Shown here one piece after another: positions 27,301 through 31,958 of a stretch of DNA of 32,844 nt. The DNA is taken from contig JABXKS010000096.1 of assembly GCA_013619125.1 (NCBI GenBank), forward strand, positions 1 to 32,844, given 5' to 3'. The notes under the pieces were generated by a model that worked only from the letters and a program-made list of their open reading frames with translations, searched no databases and was not told the origin of the DNA. How positions within the stretch are numbered: position 1 is the first letter of the stretch; every line of letters starts with the position of its first letter. The translations under genes and the position numbers were made by a program. The DNA is from Clostridiales bacterium (lineage in GTDB: Bacteria > Bacillota > Clostridia > Tissierellales > GPF-1).

Positions 27301-28425
27301 TCCACCGATACCTGAAAGAATAAAAGCACCACCATTCCCTGTTACCTGAACGAAGTTCTTTTGGTTGGGACTATTCAAGTTTTTGATCGCAACAGATGCG
27401 ATTACCTGCTCATTGGTCATCACACTCAAGGCTTCCACGGTAATCGAGAAATTGGTATCCTGATCCAATGCGCTGGCGAAAGACGGAGTTTCTGACTCTG
27501 CCAAAGGTGCTGCATCCCCATATTTTGCGTAAAGGGTGATGTCCTCAGTTAGGATATCGTTGCTATAAACACGATTTTCAAAATTTTTATCGTAGTACCA
27601 CCCTGAAAATATTTCGTTTTCCTTATACGGGATCGGCAGCATCTCAAGGGACGAACCCTTTCTAAGGTGTTGCGTTTCAATATCACTACCGCCGTTAGAA
27701 ACGTATTCAATGTTGTAATTGATTGAATAGGTTCTCATCTTTCCCGGTTTTTCCGGTGTTTGAGACTGTGCGATTGCGATTGCAAAAATCTGATTCATCC
27801 GCACCGAAAAGGTTGCCCCCTCGGCACGAGTTGCATTGCCTTTTGGATTGAAAAATCCCTCTCCATCTCCAACAAACAGCCCGCTGTTCCAAAGCTTCAT
27901 TACCGCATTCTTTGCATAGTCTTCGATCTTGTCGTAATCAGCCGGAGCCGCTTTCACGATGGTCTGCGGGTAGGGAATTTTGTAGGCATCAAAAAAACGA
28001 ACGGTAAATGTCGCCATCTGCTCCCGTGTAATCAGACCATCGGGACTGAATATATGGTTACCCACCCCTTGACTAATCCCTTTATCAGCCGCCCACATGA
28101 CATAGGGTGCGTAGTCGGCATTTGCCTTTACATCTGAAAAGAATCCGTCTTGTACTGGATAGCTGTTTTCAACTTCTGCAATATGCCCGATCGCCGTTAC
28201 ATACATGGCGCGAGTCATCGGATCATTCGGTGCAAAAGTATCGGATTTTATACCCGAAAAAAACTCATTTTCCACTGCGTCGAGAACGGATTCGTAAAAC
28301 CAGTCAGCTTGATTGACATCGTCAAACGGCTCACTCTTGTTTCTCTCCATCGCAAAAGCCGATAAGGGCACCGTATTCAATAACATTAACAAGCAAAGCA
28401 TCATACTTACAATTCGTTTCTTCAT
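18358..28425 (-). CDS. Giant SLH-anchored surface protein, copy B (InlB B-repeat/MucBP array, 3355 aa)
   Basis: This paralogue has the same order of parts as copy A: signal peptide (MKKRIVSMMLCLLMLLN, cleavage near LSAFA), three SLH domains in the first ~215 residues, one InlB-type repeat, an unassigned region to ~1168, and an InlB/MucBP array at residues 1169-2942 that has the same length as in copy A. A Calx-beta-like domain and a C-terminal domain ending DLCN follow. Most positions look identical by eye. The most different part is about 3045-3160 (for example NYGDWKVAENAGG), while the last ~75 residues are almost the same. The start at 28425 matches the copy A signal peptide and has GAGGG about 10 nt upstream; an in-frame ATG 15 codons earlier has no binding site and would put charged residues before the signal peptide. 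It is the first gene downstream of the kinase/LytTR operon, with LytTR-like sites in its promoter. Confidence 0.9.
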   Translation of the reverse strand: MKKRIVSMMLCLLMLLNTVPLSAFAMERNKSEPFDDVNQADWFYESVLDAVENEFFSGIKSDTFAPNDPMTRAMYVTAIGHIAEVENSYPVQDGFFSDVKANADYAPYVMWAADKGISQGVGNHIFSPDGLITREQMATFTVRFFDAYKIPYPQTIVKAAPADYDKIEDYAKNAVMKLWNSGLFVGDGEGFFNPKGNATRAEGATFSVRMNQIFAIAIAQSQTPEKPGKMRTYSINYNIEYVSNGGSDIETQHLRKGSSLEMLPIPYKENEIFSGWYYDKNFENRVYSNDILTEDITLYAKYGDAAPLAESETPSFASALDQDTNFSITVEALSVMTNEQVIASVAIKNLNSPNQKNFVQVTGNGGAFILSGIGGFEAGATYRITLENEALYFQGFGPSVRNYNFTIAKEDVMNLALSPDMIYIPFDQVGSLSQEGRRVQTLSTPLASVGGTNSSALSDLTEGTFTYDKMLKIGDTVTIYNGIRPDQRVLDDTRAGADGEIAYVTITAANGNTYTFVSAEAEDVLFTPDVLPLNRVEDTDGNPVDRSLTVNETAMEYSDDRYAPMQLDSQTTVDIGDYVAFYEGEFGPNANVTGYGLITSLSRENGFVVIEYTDATMDEILSAMDMYNTDSMSGDALLEEVDVAALEADIEQQAIDSGFADEAALYLSELALKTDSFTELSEDFELTSYELMSEDGNLIDPEELQLLGSGNKVEVKLDKLQANISTHLQHFDASGVRLTLDVGVKIKISVNDDTAIVITVTGTFEEEVRIAINVDGGAVWKWWGIFPYISEYEVTANTDLFNFTGIGINASIVTKEKKDNVWTDNKELQNISNELRKLLDKKDPLIGGGEGTVADGLADKYKAMIDTESDWVNLFEKDIFSKEIQIPPIYIIVVELGVKFAVSVDMNISIGCDFYYENAKRYSYTVEVFGKNVTSDVIDMVEEHYEFTFYVMGTMGLKAGIIAEIKVGLFTTKAASVGFSAEAGVYTRVWGYFYYQLEYTASQGRSSGYAGALYFELGIYLEIQFEAQAFAGTFCYNPTLYENEWPLWSAGEQNNVQDFGYAETGELLLKKQIRSLTVPDDLFRMSYMDLKTGDVDDQVFDDATHFTIETTNDAFSYDSETNTLSVDPDPGDPVEEGQLVITWAGAPLAFTSAPITRSVDIYWDNLNNGYTIIFDTNGGSAVPMILERFNAPITGAVEPIKQGYDFDGWYTDNSFKTAYEIPATMPNEDVVVYAKWIPREDTVYTVKHYQQNLNNYLYTLVETDTQSLYGTTDRIVGPVAMTYAGFHSPGMQNLSILPDGSAVTKYYYSRDSFTATFDPGEPGGEPTVCKYKFGKTVVAPQFNAKGYEFSSWNQEIPNTMPAEDLVFVARWNPGKNSVYRVEHYIQNTTGDGYTLSEIEQKSGTTNQTLRISDFARSVEGLTFEKSTVEGKVTDSASIKGDGSLVVKLYDKRNEYQVEYRVENGENRSISYRFGERIAQPMTPAKEGYTFSGWKTNLEGTEDFVFGEAMPAGALTVYGVLIPNEGTEFHVEHYVQNTAGTGYDLAGTDQGAGITDESLDVISFAREEEGKRYEKATVEGKTVENATIAGDGSLVIQLYYTRNEYVMMHQIKNGDDSQKTYRYEERITLPVVPSRAGYIFTGWKSNESLTEDFQVETMPNENLMAYGEFIPNSDTPYRVEHYQENVSDGYTLVKADQLAGVTDTPTTAMAESYTDFTAKAWNQAAISGDGRTVIRIDYDRNIYEVDLDTAGGTIHSGDIDVYTYGIGESLPTDITRAGYIFDGWLEGTMQVAYIAEIETGSKQYTATWLPETDTAYRVKHIREDLSGRYTIEETEIQYGTTDTETEAYANDYIGFTPSPVIQSQISGDGGTVIEIRYQRNEYLLNWNLLDGSMRGFYTDGMVKFGEPITQPQVSKDGYTFSGWYEEASLETEIEVPETMPAEDLILFGTITANSGIPYRIEHLLQNADDNGYTLSDTENLTGYTDEAVTATEEFYEDFIYDADRSQELGTIDADGSLALKLYYNREIFTVDYAVDGESYGEQESYKHGETVRYPNPPEKEGYFFDAWQLEGALFAGNMPTQNITLTATWSAGEKSYTLRVYQERLTYTNEMDRWALMADESVIEVGTFDTTIEVVPEKQFVGFETPDPQDVILNSQLSTVDFHYTRKQYGLVWNLNEGSSINNYTRSGMIKFNAPIVAPILVKTGESYVWDRTIDETMPAEELAYTANWSANSYRVGFNEAGLEGIRVTYGEAYGALPVPEKTGYRFDGWFTSSVDGAEQIEAESIVTIPEDHILYAHWTAKSYTLAWELSGGTAEGDFTSGDVDFDTPLIEPVPTKTGYAFAGWDLGVADTMPAENLIYTATWTAKSYVVGFNEIGAGGLGVTYGTAYGDLPVPSKIGYRFNGWYTSNADDGEKIESNSIVSIARNHILYAHWEVLVFHLNWDLTGGTAQGDYTRGDVDYGTPIIEPVPSKIGHSFAEWEPEPASTMPTENLTYTATWTALTYSVTLNPNGGVIQNGSIDAYTYGIGAPLPADMVKAGYTFTGWYDGERKIEQIQATDTGSKTYLAKWSANSYPITYYNMEGANNHPNNGATYVFEIGLVLGTPTRTGHDFNGWYEDEALSIPVLSISATEMGPVGLYAGWVPKVYSVTLNTDGGILSEGSGLSSYTYGIVAALPRLDKISRMGYTFAGWSDGSGTVTEIPLTTTGDQSYSATWLVVNYNILYELNGGSNSEGNPSKYTIASADIRLGEPEKVGYAFDGWFKDDGFETSVESPEIPNESTGNVTLYVRWRANPYTVVFTPNEGEGTMAAQNFTVDVEQTLRANTFAREGYDFVGWATSANGGKIYDNEASVINATLVDAGIVNLYALWSPIAYTITYELNGGTDAANPTGYTVESQGIALKDPTREGGYVFSGWYQNSAFTDTRVTSIQAGTSGNLALYAQWKHYGVFTISAGNGNTFTITRTGGFDENQRVYYRTQNGSAIGGTHFTHVDGSVVFGQGESAKTITISENAVSTAYAGKVATRYSNADRVYSLDLYKIEGGGALGTQTRAMRTMTKDANFAIDSSMLNNYKWLASVNYGDWKVAENAGGDWNTTEYVRLSSPVLNNNQYNANLQTYIKDTASAMKVRLTDFYSRDNGNRMYRFVLFNSGTGSPSFNSDKETTVPALPSGTKVALVFGFASDVDDETVFGVNFPAQPGYVSASGTSRGVKIFDIEWASGQDRGDYVLYGFDETCGISLTGYCSGWLNHEWYFKSATLSALPKDVKEPTLLGVAPMANATYNNGDKIVIALVFDEIVNSASNVKIRTALSPTAFTLTGGLGTNVLYFEGTVSGYGGTAPTKDNVIIDNAINIKDLCN
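19600..24921 (-). repeat. Coding repeat array of copy B (InlB B-repeats with MucBP-like modules)
   Basis: Residues 1169-2942 of copy B show the same unit order as copy A, including the seven MucBP-like modules and one degenerate unit (GESYVWDRT, matching GESYVWDQT in copy A). Both arrays measure 1774 residues between the same landmarks (GYTI at the start, KHYG just after the end), so no net unit has been gained or lost since duplication. Confidence 0.8.
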
Positions 28426-28542
28426 TTTCAGTACGCCCTCTTTTCTTTTATTCACATCTGGTATTTTCATATGTAATAAATTTCTTGCCTATTTCTTTTA
28501 CGAGCCGATCTGCTGCACGGCAATAAGAAAACACTATTCCCG

Positions 28543-28562
28543 TTTGATTTAACGAAATCAAA
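28543..28562. other. Hairpin in the long 5' leader of copy B
   Basis: TTTGATTT-AACG-AAATCAAA is a perfect 8-bp inverted repeat in the ~165-nt leader between the candidate promoter and the copy B start. It lacks a terminator T-run on the minus strand. Its function is unknown; it may affect mRNA stability or bind a protein. Confidence 0.3.
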
Positions 28563-28596
28563 AAACAAATATTCCCAATTATCTACCGTTTAATTT

Positions 28597-28658
28597 ATCA
28601 TAAAGGAAGAGTCGCAACTGATTTTGGGGTAATTGCCCTATTTTTCGGGGTAATTGCC
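28597..28658 (-). promoter_or_regulatory. LytTR-type direct-repeat operator and promoter of copy B
   Basis: On the minus strand GGCAATTACCCC occurs twice without mismatch (28658-28647 and 28637-28626), start to start exactly 21 bp, two helical turns. The downstream repeat abuts the -35 position of a TATGAT -10 (28602-28597). The hexamer at the -35 position is AAAATC, a poor match, as expected for an activator-dependent promoter. Paired direct repeats of about 9 bp with 12-bp gaps next to a weak -35 are the known target layout of LytTR regulators such as AgrA, ComE and VirR. A LytTR regulator gene lies about 1.4 kb upstream. Confidence 0.65.
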
Positions 28659-28662
28659 GATA

Positions 28663-28707
28663 ACCAAAAAAAGGCAAACTGTCAGTTTGAATCGACAGTT
28701 TGCCTTT
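28663..28707 (-). terminator. Terminator of the LytTR/kinase operon
   Basis: AAAGGCAAACTGTC and GACAGTTTGCCTTT form a perfect 14-bp stem (28670-28683 with 28694-28707, 10-nt loop), followed by T residues on the minus strand. It begins 10 bp after the kinase stop codon and insulates the copy B promoter. Confidence 0.92.
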
Positions 28708-28716
28708 ATCATTTTC

Positions 28717-30072
28717 TTAAAATTCCCGCCTTGCGTTCAGTACAATTTGCGTAATAAAATACCCGTTTTCAATCGAGAATCCCGCTATACCATCATACTC
28801 CTCCGCGGTATAGAAAATACTTTTCGTCCCTGTTCCTCCACCTTGTTTTTGAGTGAGCGGCAATTCCCCATTGAAATCAATATTCGGGATGCAGCTATTC
28901 TCTACGTGAATGCGCAAACGCCGATCAAAAAACTTAGCCCTCACGATAATTTCTTTTTTATCCTCTGAAGGAAGTCTCAAACAACCTTCCAATGCATTTT
29001 CCAAAGCATTTCCAAGAACACAGGTGAGATCAACGTTATCGATGCCTATCTCCTCCGGTATATTCACATGGAATTCCGATTTGATATTTTCCTTCTCTGC
29101 ACGATCAGCATAGAGGTTGAACAAACTATTGGCAATTGGATTTTTACAGAATTCCTGGGTATAATCGGCATCCAGTGCAGCATCATAGCTTTTCATGTAG
29201 GCTTTCAGTTCCTCTATTTCTTCACTTTGCAACATCCCGCTAATCACTGCATTATGGTGATGCATATTGTGCCGTTGCTCAAAGGCCAGCTCCGACGCAG
29301 TCTTTTGTCGTTCCAACTCCAATTCCCAAAGCTTTTCCTGCTGTGACATCAACAGCTGCCTCTTTTCCAAAAGGTACTTTTCCACGATGGCATTTGCCTG
29401 AACATACAACAGGTAATAGACCGCTATAAACAGCAAATAGACAGCAAACGTGATGATTTTATACCAACTGCTGCTATCCCATTCCCAGTAGGGTACGGGA
29501 TAGTAGAGAAGTAAAATCTGAAGAAGTAAAAAAACGAGGGGGACAAGTGTCGCCGCCCTCCATTCTTTGTCTAGGATCTCCACTAGCCGATGTACTCGAG
29601 GTCGAACCAATTTGAAGAGCAGGAATATGATGCTCGCAAAGATAAGCGTTCGCAGGATGATATACACCATAACTTTCTGTACGCCTTCCAAGTTCATGGA
29701 CAGATTATTACCGATATAACTAATGGAAATATAGATATTGACAAAGGTCAGAAAATTAAAAAGAGAGACAAACAAGGCATTCCCCGAACAGATCAGATAC
29801 CAGATCGAGAACGCTATAAGAATGATCACAACGGCATATCCCCCCACCGCTTGCGCTCCAAAAGCAGCAAGCGCATAAAAAAACACGCTCATACTCAAAA
29901 CCATAAAGGAGAGGGCAACGATAATTCGTTTTTTTACTGGCTCACGAAACTGCATGACCGAGGCCGACATAAGTGAAAAACCAACGATAGATTCCAAAAA
30001 TGAAAAAAATACTAGAGCAGCATAGAACATGGTCCACCTTCTTCCAATTGATTGCCCTGCTTCAACATCCAT
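28717..30072 (-). CDS. GHKL-type sensor histidine kinase (AgrC/LytS-like)
   Basis: A 451-residue membrane kinase. Residues ~15-225 hold about six membrane helices with very short loops and no separate extracellular sensor domain, as in AgrC-type peptide sensors. A coiled-coil-like linker (~228-262) leads to the phosphoacceptor region QRHNMHHHNAVI (His268 likely), and then to a GHKL ATPase with N-box GNALENALEGC (354-364) and G-box GGGTGTKS (411-418). The start is uncertain: the ATG at 30072 has AAGAAGAG upstream, while the ATG at 30030 has the better GGAAGAAGG and begins directly with the first helix. It lies 27 bp after the LytTR regulator gene, so the two form a pair. No agrB, agrD or other peptide gene is seen nearby, so the signal is unknown. 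Confidence 0.9.
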   Translation of the reverse strand: MDVEAGQSIGRRWTMFYAALVFFSFLESIVGFSLMSASVMQFREPVKKRIIVALSFMVLSMSVFFYALAAFGAQAVGGYAVVIILIAFSIWYLICSGNALFVSLFNFLTFVNIYISISYIGNNLSMNLEGVQKVMVYIILRTLIFASIIFLLFKLVRPRVHRLVEILDKEWRAATLVPLVFLLLQILLLYYPVPYWEWDSSSWYKIITFAVYLLFIAVYYLLYVQANAIVEKYLLEKRQLLMSQQEKLWELELERQKTASELAFEQRHNMHHHNAVISGMLQSEEIEELKAYMKSYDAALDADYTQEFCKNPIANSLFNLYADRAEKENIKSEFHVNIPEEIGIDNVDLTCVLGNALENALEGCLRLPSEDKKEIIVRAKFFDRRLRIHVENSCIPNIDFNGELPLTQKQGGGTGTKSIFYTAEEYDGIAGFSIENGYFITQIVLNARREF

Positions 30073-30099
30073 ACAACACTCTTCTTGGAGCCATTGAAC

Positions 30100-30819
30100 T
30101 TACATTTGAAAACGTAAAAACTCTTCTTTGAGTTTTTTATAAGACCTGTAGGGGTATGCAATCTGCTCCCCCGTATCAAATGAAATGGCTTTCTTGGAAA
30201 CCTGGCGAATATATTTAAGATTCAAGTTCAACGAGGCACCGCATCTGATGAAAAACTTATTCACTGAGAGCAGGGTAAAAAGTTCCACCGATGTCATTCG
30301 CACCTCCGATTTCTGACCTTGAATGGTATGAATCCACTGATAGTTGTTTCGGCTTGTTTCGGTGTACACCACATCTCTAGGCGCAATGCGTGAGACCCCC
30401 TCTGATGTCTTAAGAATGATCCTCGCTCGCCGGTCTACCTCAATGCGCTTCATCACCTGATCCAACGCTGCAAAAAGAGCTTCATTCCGATACGGCTTCA
30501 CTAGATATTGTGCAGCATTCACTTCAAATGCTTCCAAAGAATGGTCTCGAGACGTGGTGAGAAAAATGATCTCACCCTCATCACCAAGGATTCTCAACTC
30601 TCTTGCTACATCGATCCCTTTGATACCACTCATATATATATCAAGAAGCAGCACATCAAAACCACCATTCTCCTCCACAAAGGATAAGAGCTCAAATGAC
30701 GCAGAGAAGGTATGAATCTTAATTTCATATTGTGGATGCTCTTTAATATATTGTAAAAGTAAGCCTTTGGTGCGCTCAATTTCTTGGGATTCATCGTCAC
30801 ATATTGCAAGTTCAATCAT
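30100..30819 (-). CDS. LytTR-family response regulator
   Basis: A 239-residue two-component regulator. The receiver domain (1-~125) shows the acidic pair Asp8/Asp9 (ICDDE), phosphoacceptor Asp60 (LLLDIYMSG), Thr88/Thr89 and Lys108 (YLVKPY). The LytTR DNA-binding domain covers about 135-237, including FFIRCGASLNLNLKYI, a typical LytTR core. Such proteins bind paired direct repeats about two helical turns apart and activate virulence, bacteriocin, competence or cell-surface genes. The gene is first in the operon with the GHKL kinase. The nearest promoter carrying such repeats is that of giant gene B. The ATG at 30819 has AAGGG about 10 nt upstream. Confidence 0.93.
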   Translation of the reverse strand: MIELAICDDESQEIERTKGLLLQYIKEHPQYEIKIHTFSASFELLSFVEENGGFDVLLLDIYMSGIKGIDVARELRILGDEGEIIFLTTSRDHSLEAFEVNAAQYLVKPYRNEALFAALDQVMKRIEVDRRARIILKTSEGVSRIAPRDVVYTETSRNNYQWIHTIQGQKSEVRMTSVELFTLLSVNKFFIRCGASLNLNLKYIRQVSKKAISFDTGEQIAYPYRSYKKLKEEFLRFQM

Positions 30820-30843
30820 TTGATCACAGCCCTTCTACTTGTT

Positions 30844-30890
30844 AATATATACCATTCCAATCGAAACTTTCAATTGTTACTTGAACAAGT
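30844..30890 (-). promoter_or_regulatory. Promoter of the LytTR/kinase operon with an upstream palindrome
   Basis: On the minus strand TTGAAA (30873-30868) is followed 18 bp later by TATATT (30849-30844), or 16 bp later by TATATA. Directly upstream is the 12-bp palindrome ACTTG-TT-CAAGT (30890-30879), a possible operator. No LytTR-like paired repeat is seen here. Confidence 0.5.
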
Positions 30891-30962
30891 CTGCTGATTC
30901 CGTATTTGCTTTCAATAATTGTATCGTCGGATCGAGATCAACCTCTACGTATAATTGCCTAC

Positions 30963-31070
30963 AAAAAAAAAGACCAAAGTCTTTTTCTTTTGGTACCGAC
31001 CCCCAAAGATTAGATTTCACTCTAACTTTTGGGGTTAAGCACCTCTCGCATTCTAGAGATTGGTCTTTTT
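30963..31070 (-). ncRNA. Fold-back element: candidate structured leader RNA or riboswitch-like terminator
   Basis: The element is bounded by perfect 11-bp inverted repeats (AAAAAGACCAA at 30967-30977, TTGGTCTTTTT at 31060-31070). On the minus-strand RNA it folds into an outer stem, a small CUCU/AGAG hairpin and a long arm (ACCCC-AAA...GUUAGA with UCUAA...UUUGGGG). The 3' part offers an alternative hairpin (ACCAAA/UUUGGU) followed by up to eight U. The outer stem and this terminator share the same 3' strand, so they exclude each other, which is a riboswitch-like arrangement. I match it to no known riboswitch class. It could simply be an elaborate terminator for the DUF2179 gene, which ends 40 bp upstream, or a small MITE-like element. 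Confidence 0.45.
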
Positions 31071-31109
31071 ATGTGTTCCTATTTTCTTATTCACGCATTC
31101 ATTTCCGCA

Positions 31110-31739
31110 CTATTTTTTCAAAGTCTTCATCAACTCAATCGATTCATTTTTCACCTCTTCAAGGCTTCCCATCATTCCAGGATGTATGACTTCACTTTCT
31201 TTCATTTGCTTAGACCTTTGCTTCATGCGGCGATTCATCAATTCTGACAAATAACCCCCTTTAAAGGTTTTCGGCTCATAGGAAATAATAAATGCCTTCG
31301 GTTCATGTTTATCAATGACTCGATTCAATTCCTTTTCTCTTCGCCTTCTCGTCAGAATCTCCAATCGAAATCGACATCCATCTCGCCCTTCGCCTTGAAA
31401 AACAGTAACGCCATATCCCAGAGACCTTAATTCATCAACAAGCGCTTTATTCGGATGATTGATATTAACAGAAATAGAAATAAACCCAATTGCCATTTTC
31501 TGTTCGACAAATACGCCGACAAAAAGCCCCAGCGCAAACCCCAAAGCATAAACGATCATTTCAATGGTATTCTGTTCCCCGGATAAAACGATGGTCAAAC
31601 CAAACACATAGATAAATGCCTCTAAAAACCCAAAAATCGCAGTTAATACCTTCAGATTCTTCACCATGGTAATGGTTCGTAACGTTAATAGTGGCACATA
31701 TATTAATTGTATAAGTATAATCAGCAACAGCTTACTCAT
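31110..31739 (-). CDS. DUF2179/DUF5698 (UPF0316-type) membrane protein
   Basis: A 209-residue protein with three N-terminal membrane segments (about residues 3-25, 32-53 and 60-80). A soluble C-terminal domain follows (ISISVNI...GYGVTVFQGEGRDGCRFRLEILTRRRRE...IISYEPKTFKGG), matching the PII-like DUF2179 fold shared by the UPF0316 and YitT families. The biochemical role of this family is not established. The ATG at 31739 follows a GAAGAAG stretch; a GTG five codons upstream is possible but has a binding site only at zero spacing. It has its own promoter-like sequence and is followed by the fold-back element, so it appears to be monocistronic. Confidence 0.85.
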   Translation of the reverse strand: MSKLLLIILIQLIYVPLLTLRTITMVKNLKVLTAIFGFLEAFIYVFGLTIVLSGEQNTIEMIVYALGFALGLFVGVFVEQKMAIGFISISVNINHPNKALVDELRSLGYGVTVFQGEGRDGCRFRLEILTRRRREKELNRVIDKHEPKAFIISYEPKTFKGGYLSELMNRRMKQRSKQMKESEVIHPGMMGSLEEVKNESIELMKTLKK

Positions 31740-31809
31740 GTCTTCTTCAAGCACCTTTCACAACTTATCCAGTCGTCCTTTTCGTATATTATTATTAATC
31801 TGTTTTACT

Positions 31810-31837
31810 ATCATAGCACAGAAAAAAAAACATGCAA
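31810..31837 (-). promoter_or_regulatory. Promoter of the DUF2179 gene
   Basis: TTGCAT (31837-31832) and TATGAT (31815-31810) are 16 bp apart on the minus strand, about 70 bp upstream of the start, with a run of nine T in the spacer. It follows the terminator of the upstream GGDEF gene, as expected. Confidence 0.5.
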
Positions 31838-31847
31838 GAACTGAATC

Positions 31848-31880
31848 AAAAAAAGAACTTTCAATCTCTGAAAGTTCTTT
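31848..31880 (-). terminator. Terminator after the diguanylate cyclase gene
   Basis: AAAGAACTTTCA and TGAAAGTTCTTT pair perfectly over 12 bp around a 5-nt loop (31852-31880), with a T-run following on the minus strand. It lies about 80 bp after the stop codon. Confidence 0.85.
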
Positions 31881-31958
31881 CCACCATCACATTTTATTTT
31901 CCAACCGCTCAATTTTTTACTGTTTCTTTTCCATATTTCACAATCAACGAAATGACTC

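Noticed and set aside
28426-28596. Copy B leader examined for a cyclic di-GMP or other known riboswitch
   Set aside because: Only short hairpins are visible, and none of the conserved c-di-GMP-I or -II core sequences were found.
30951-30960. Single GGCAATTA half-site (minus strand) upstream of the LytTR/kinase operon, considered as autoregulation
   Set aside because: No second copy occurs 21 bp away on either side; the nearest similar AATTA-type motif is 36 bp away, which does not fit LytTR geometry.
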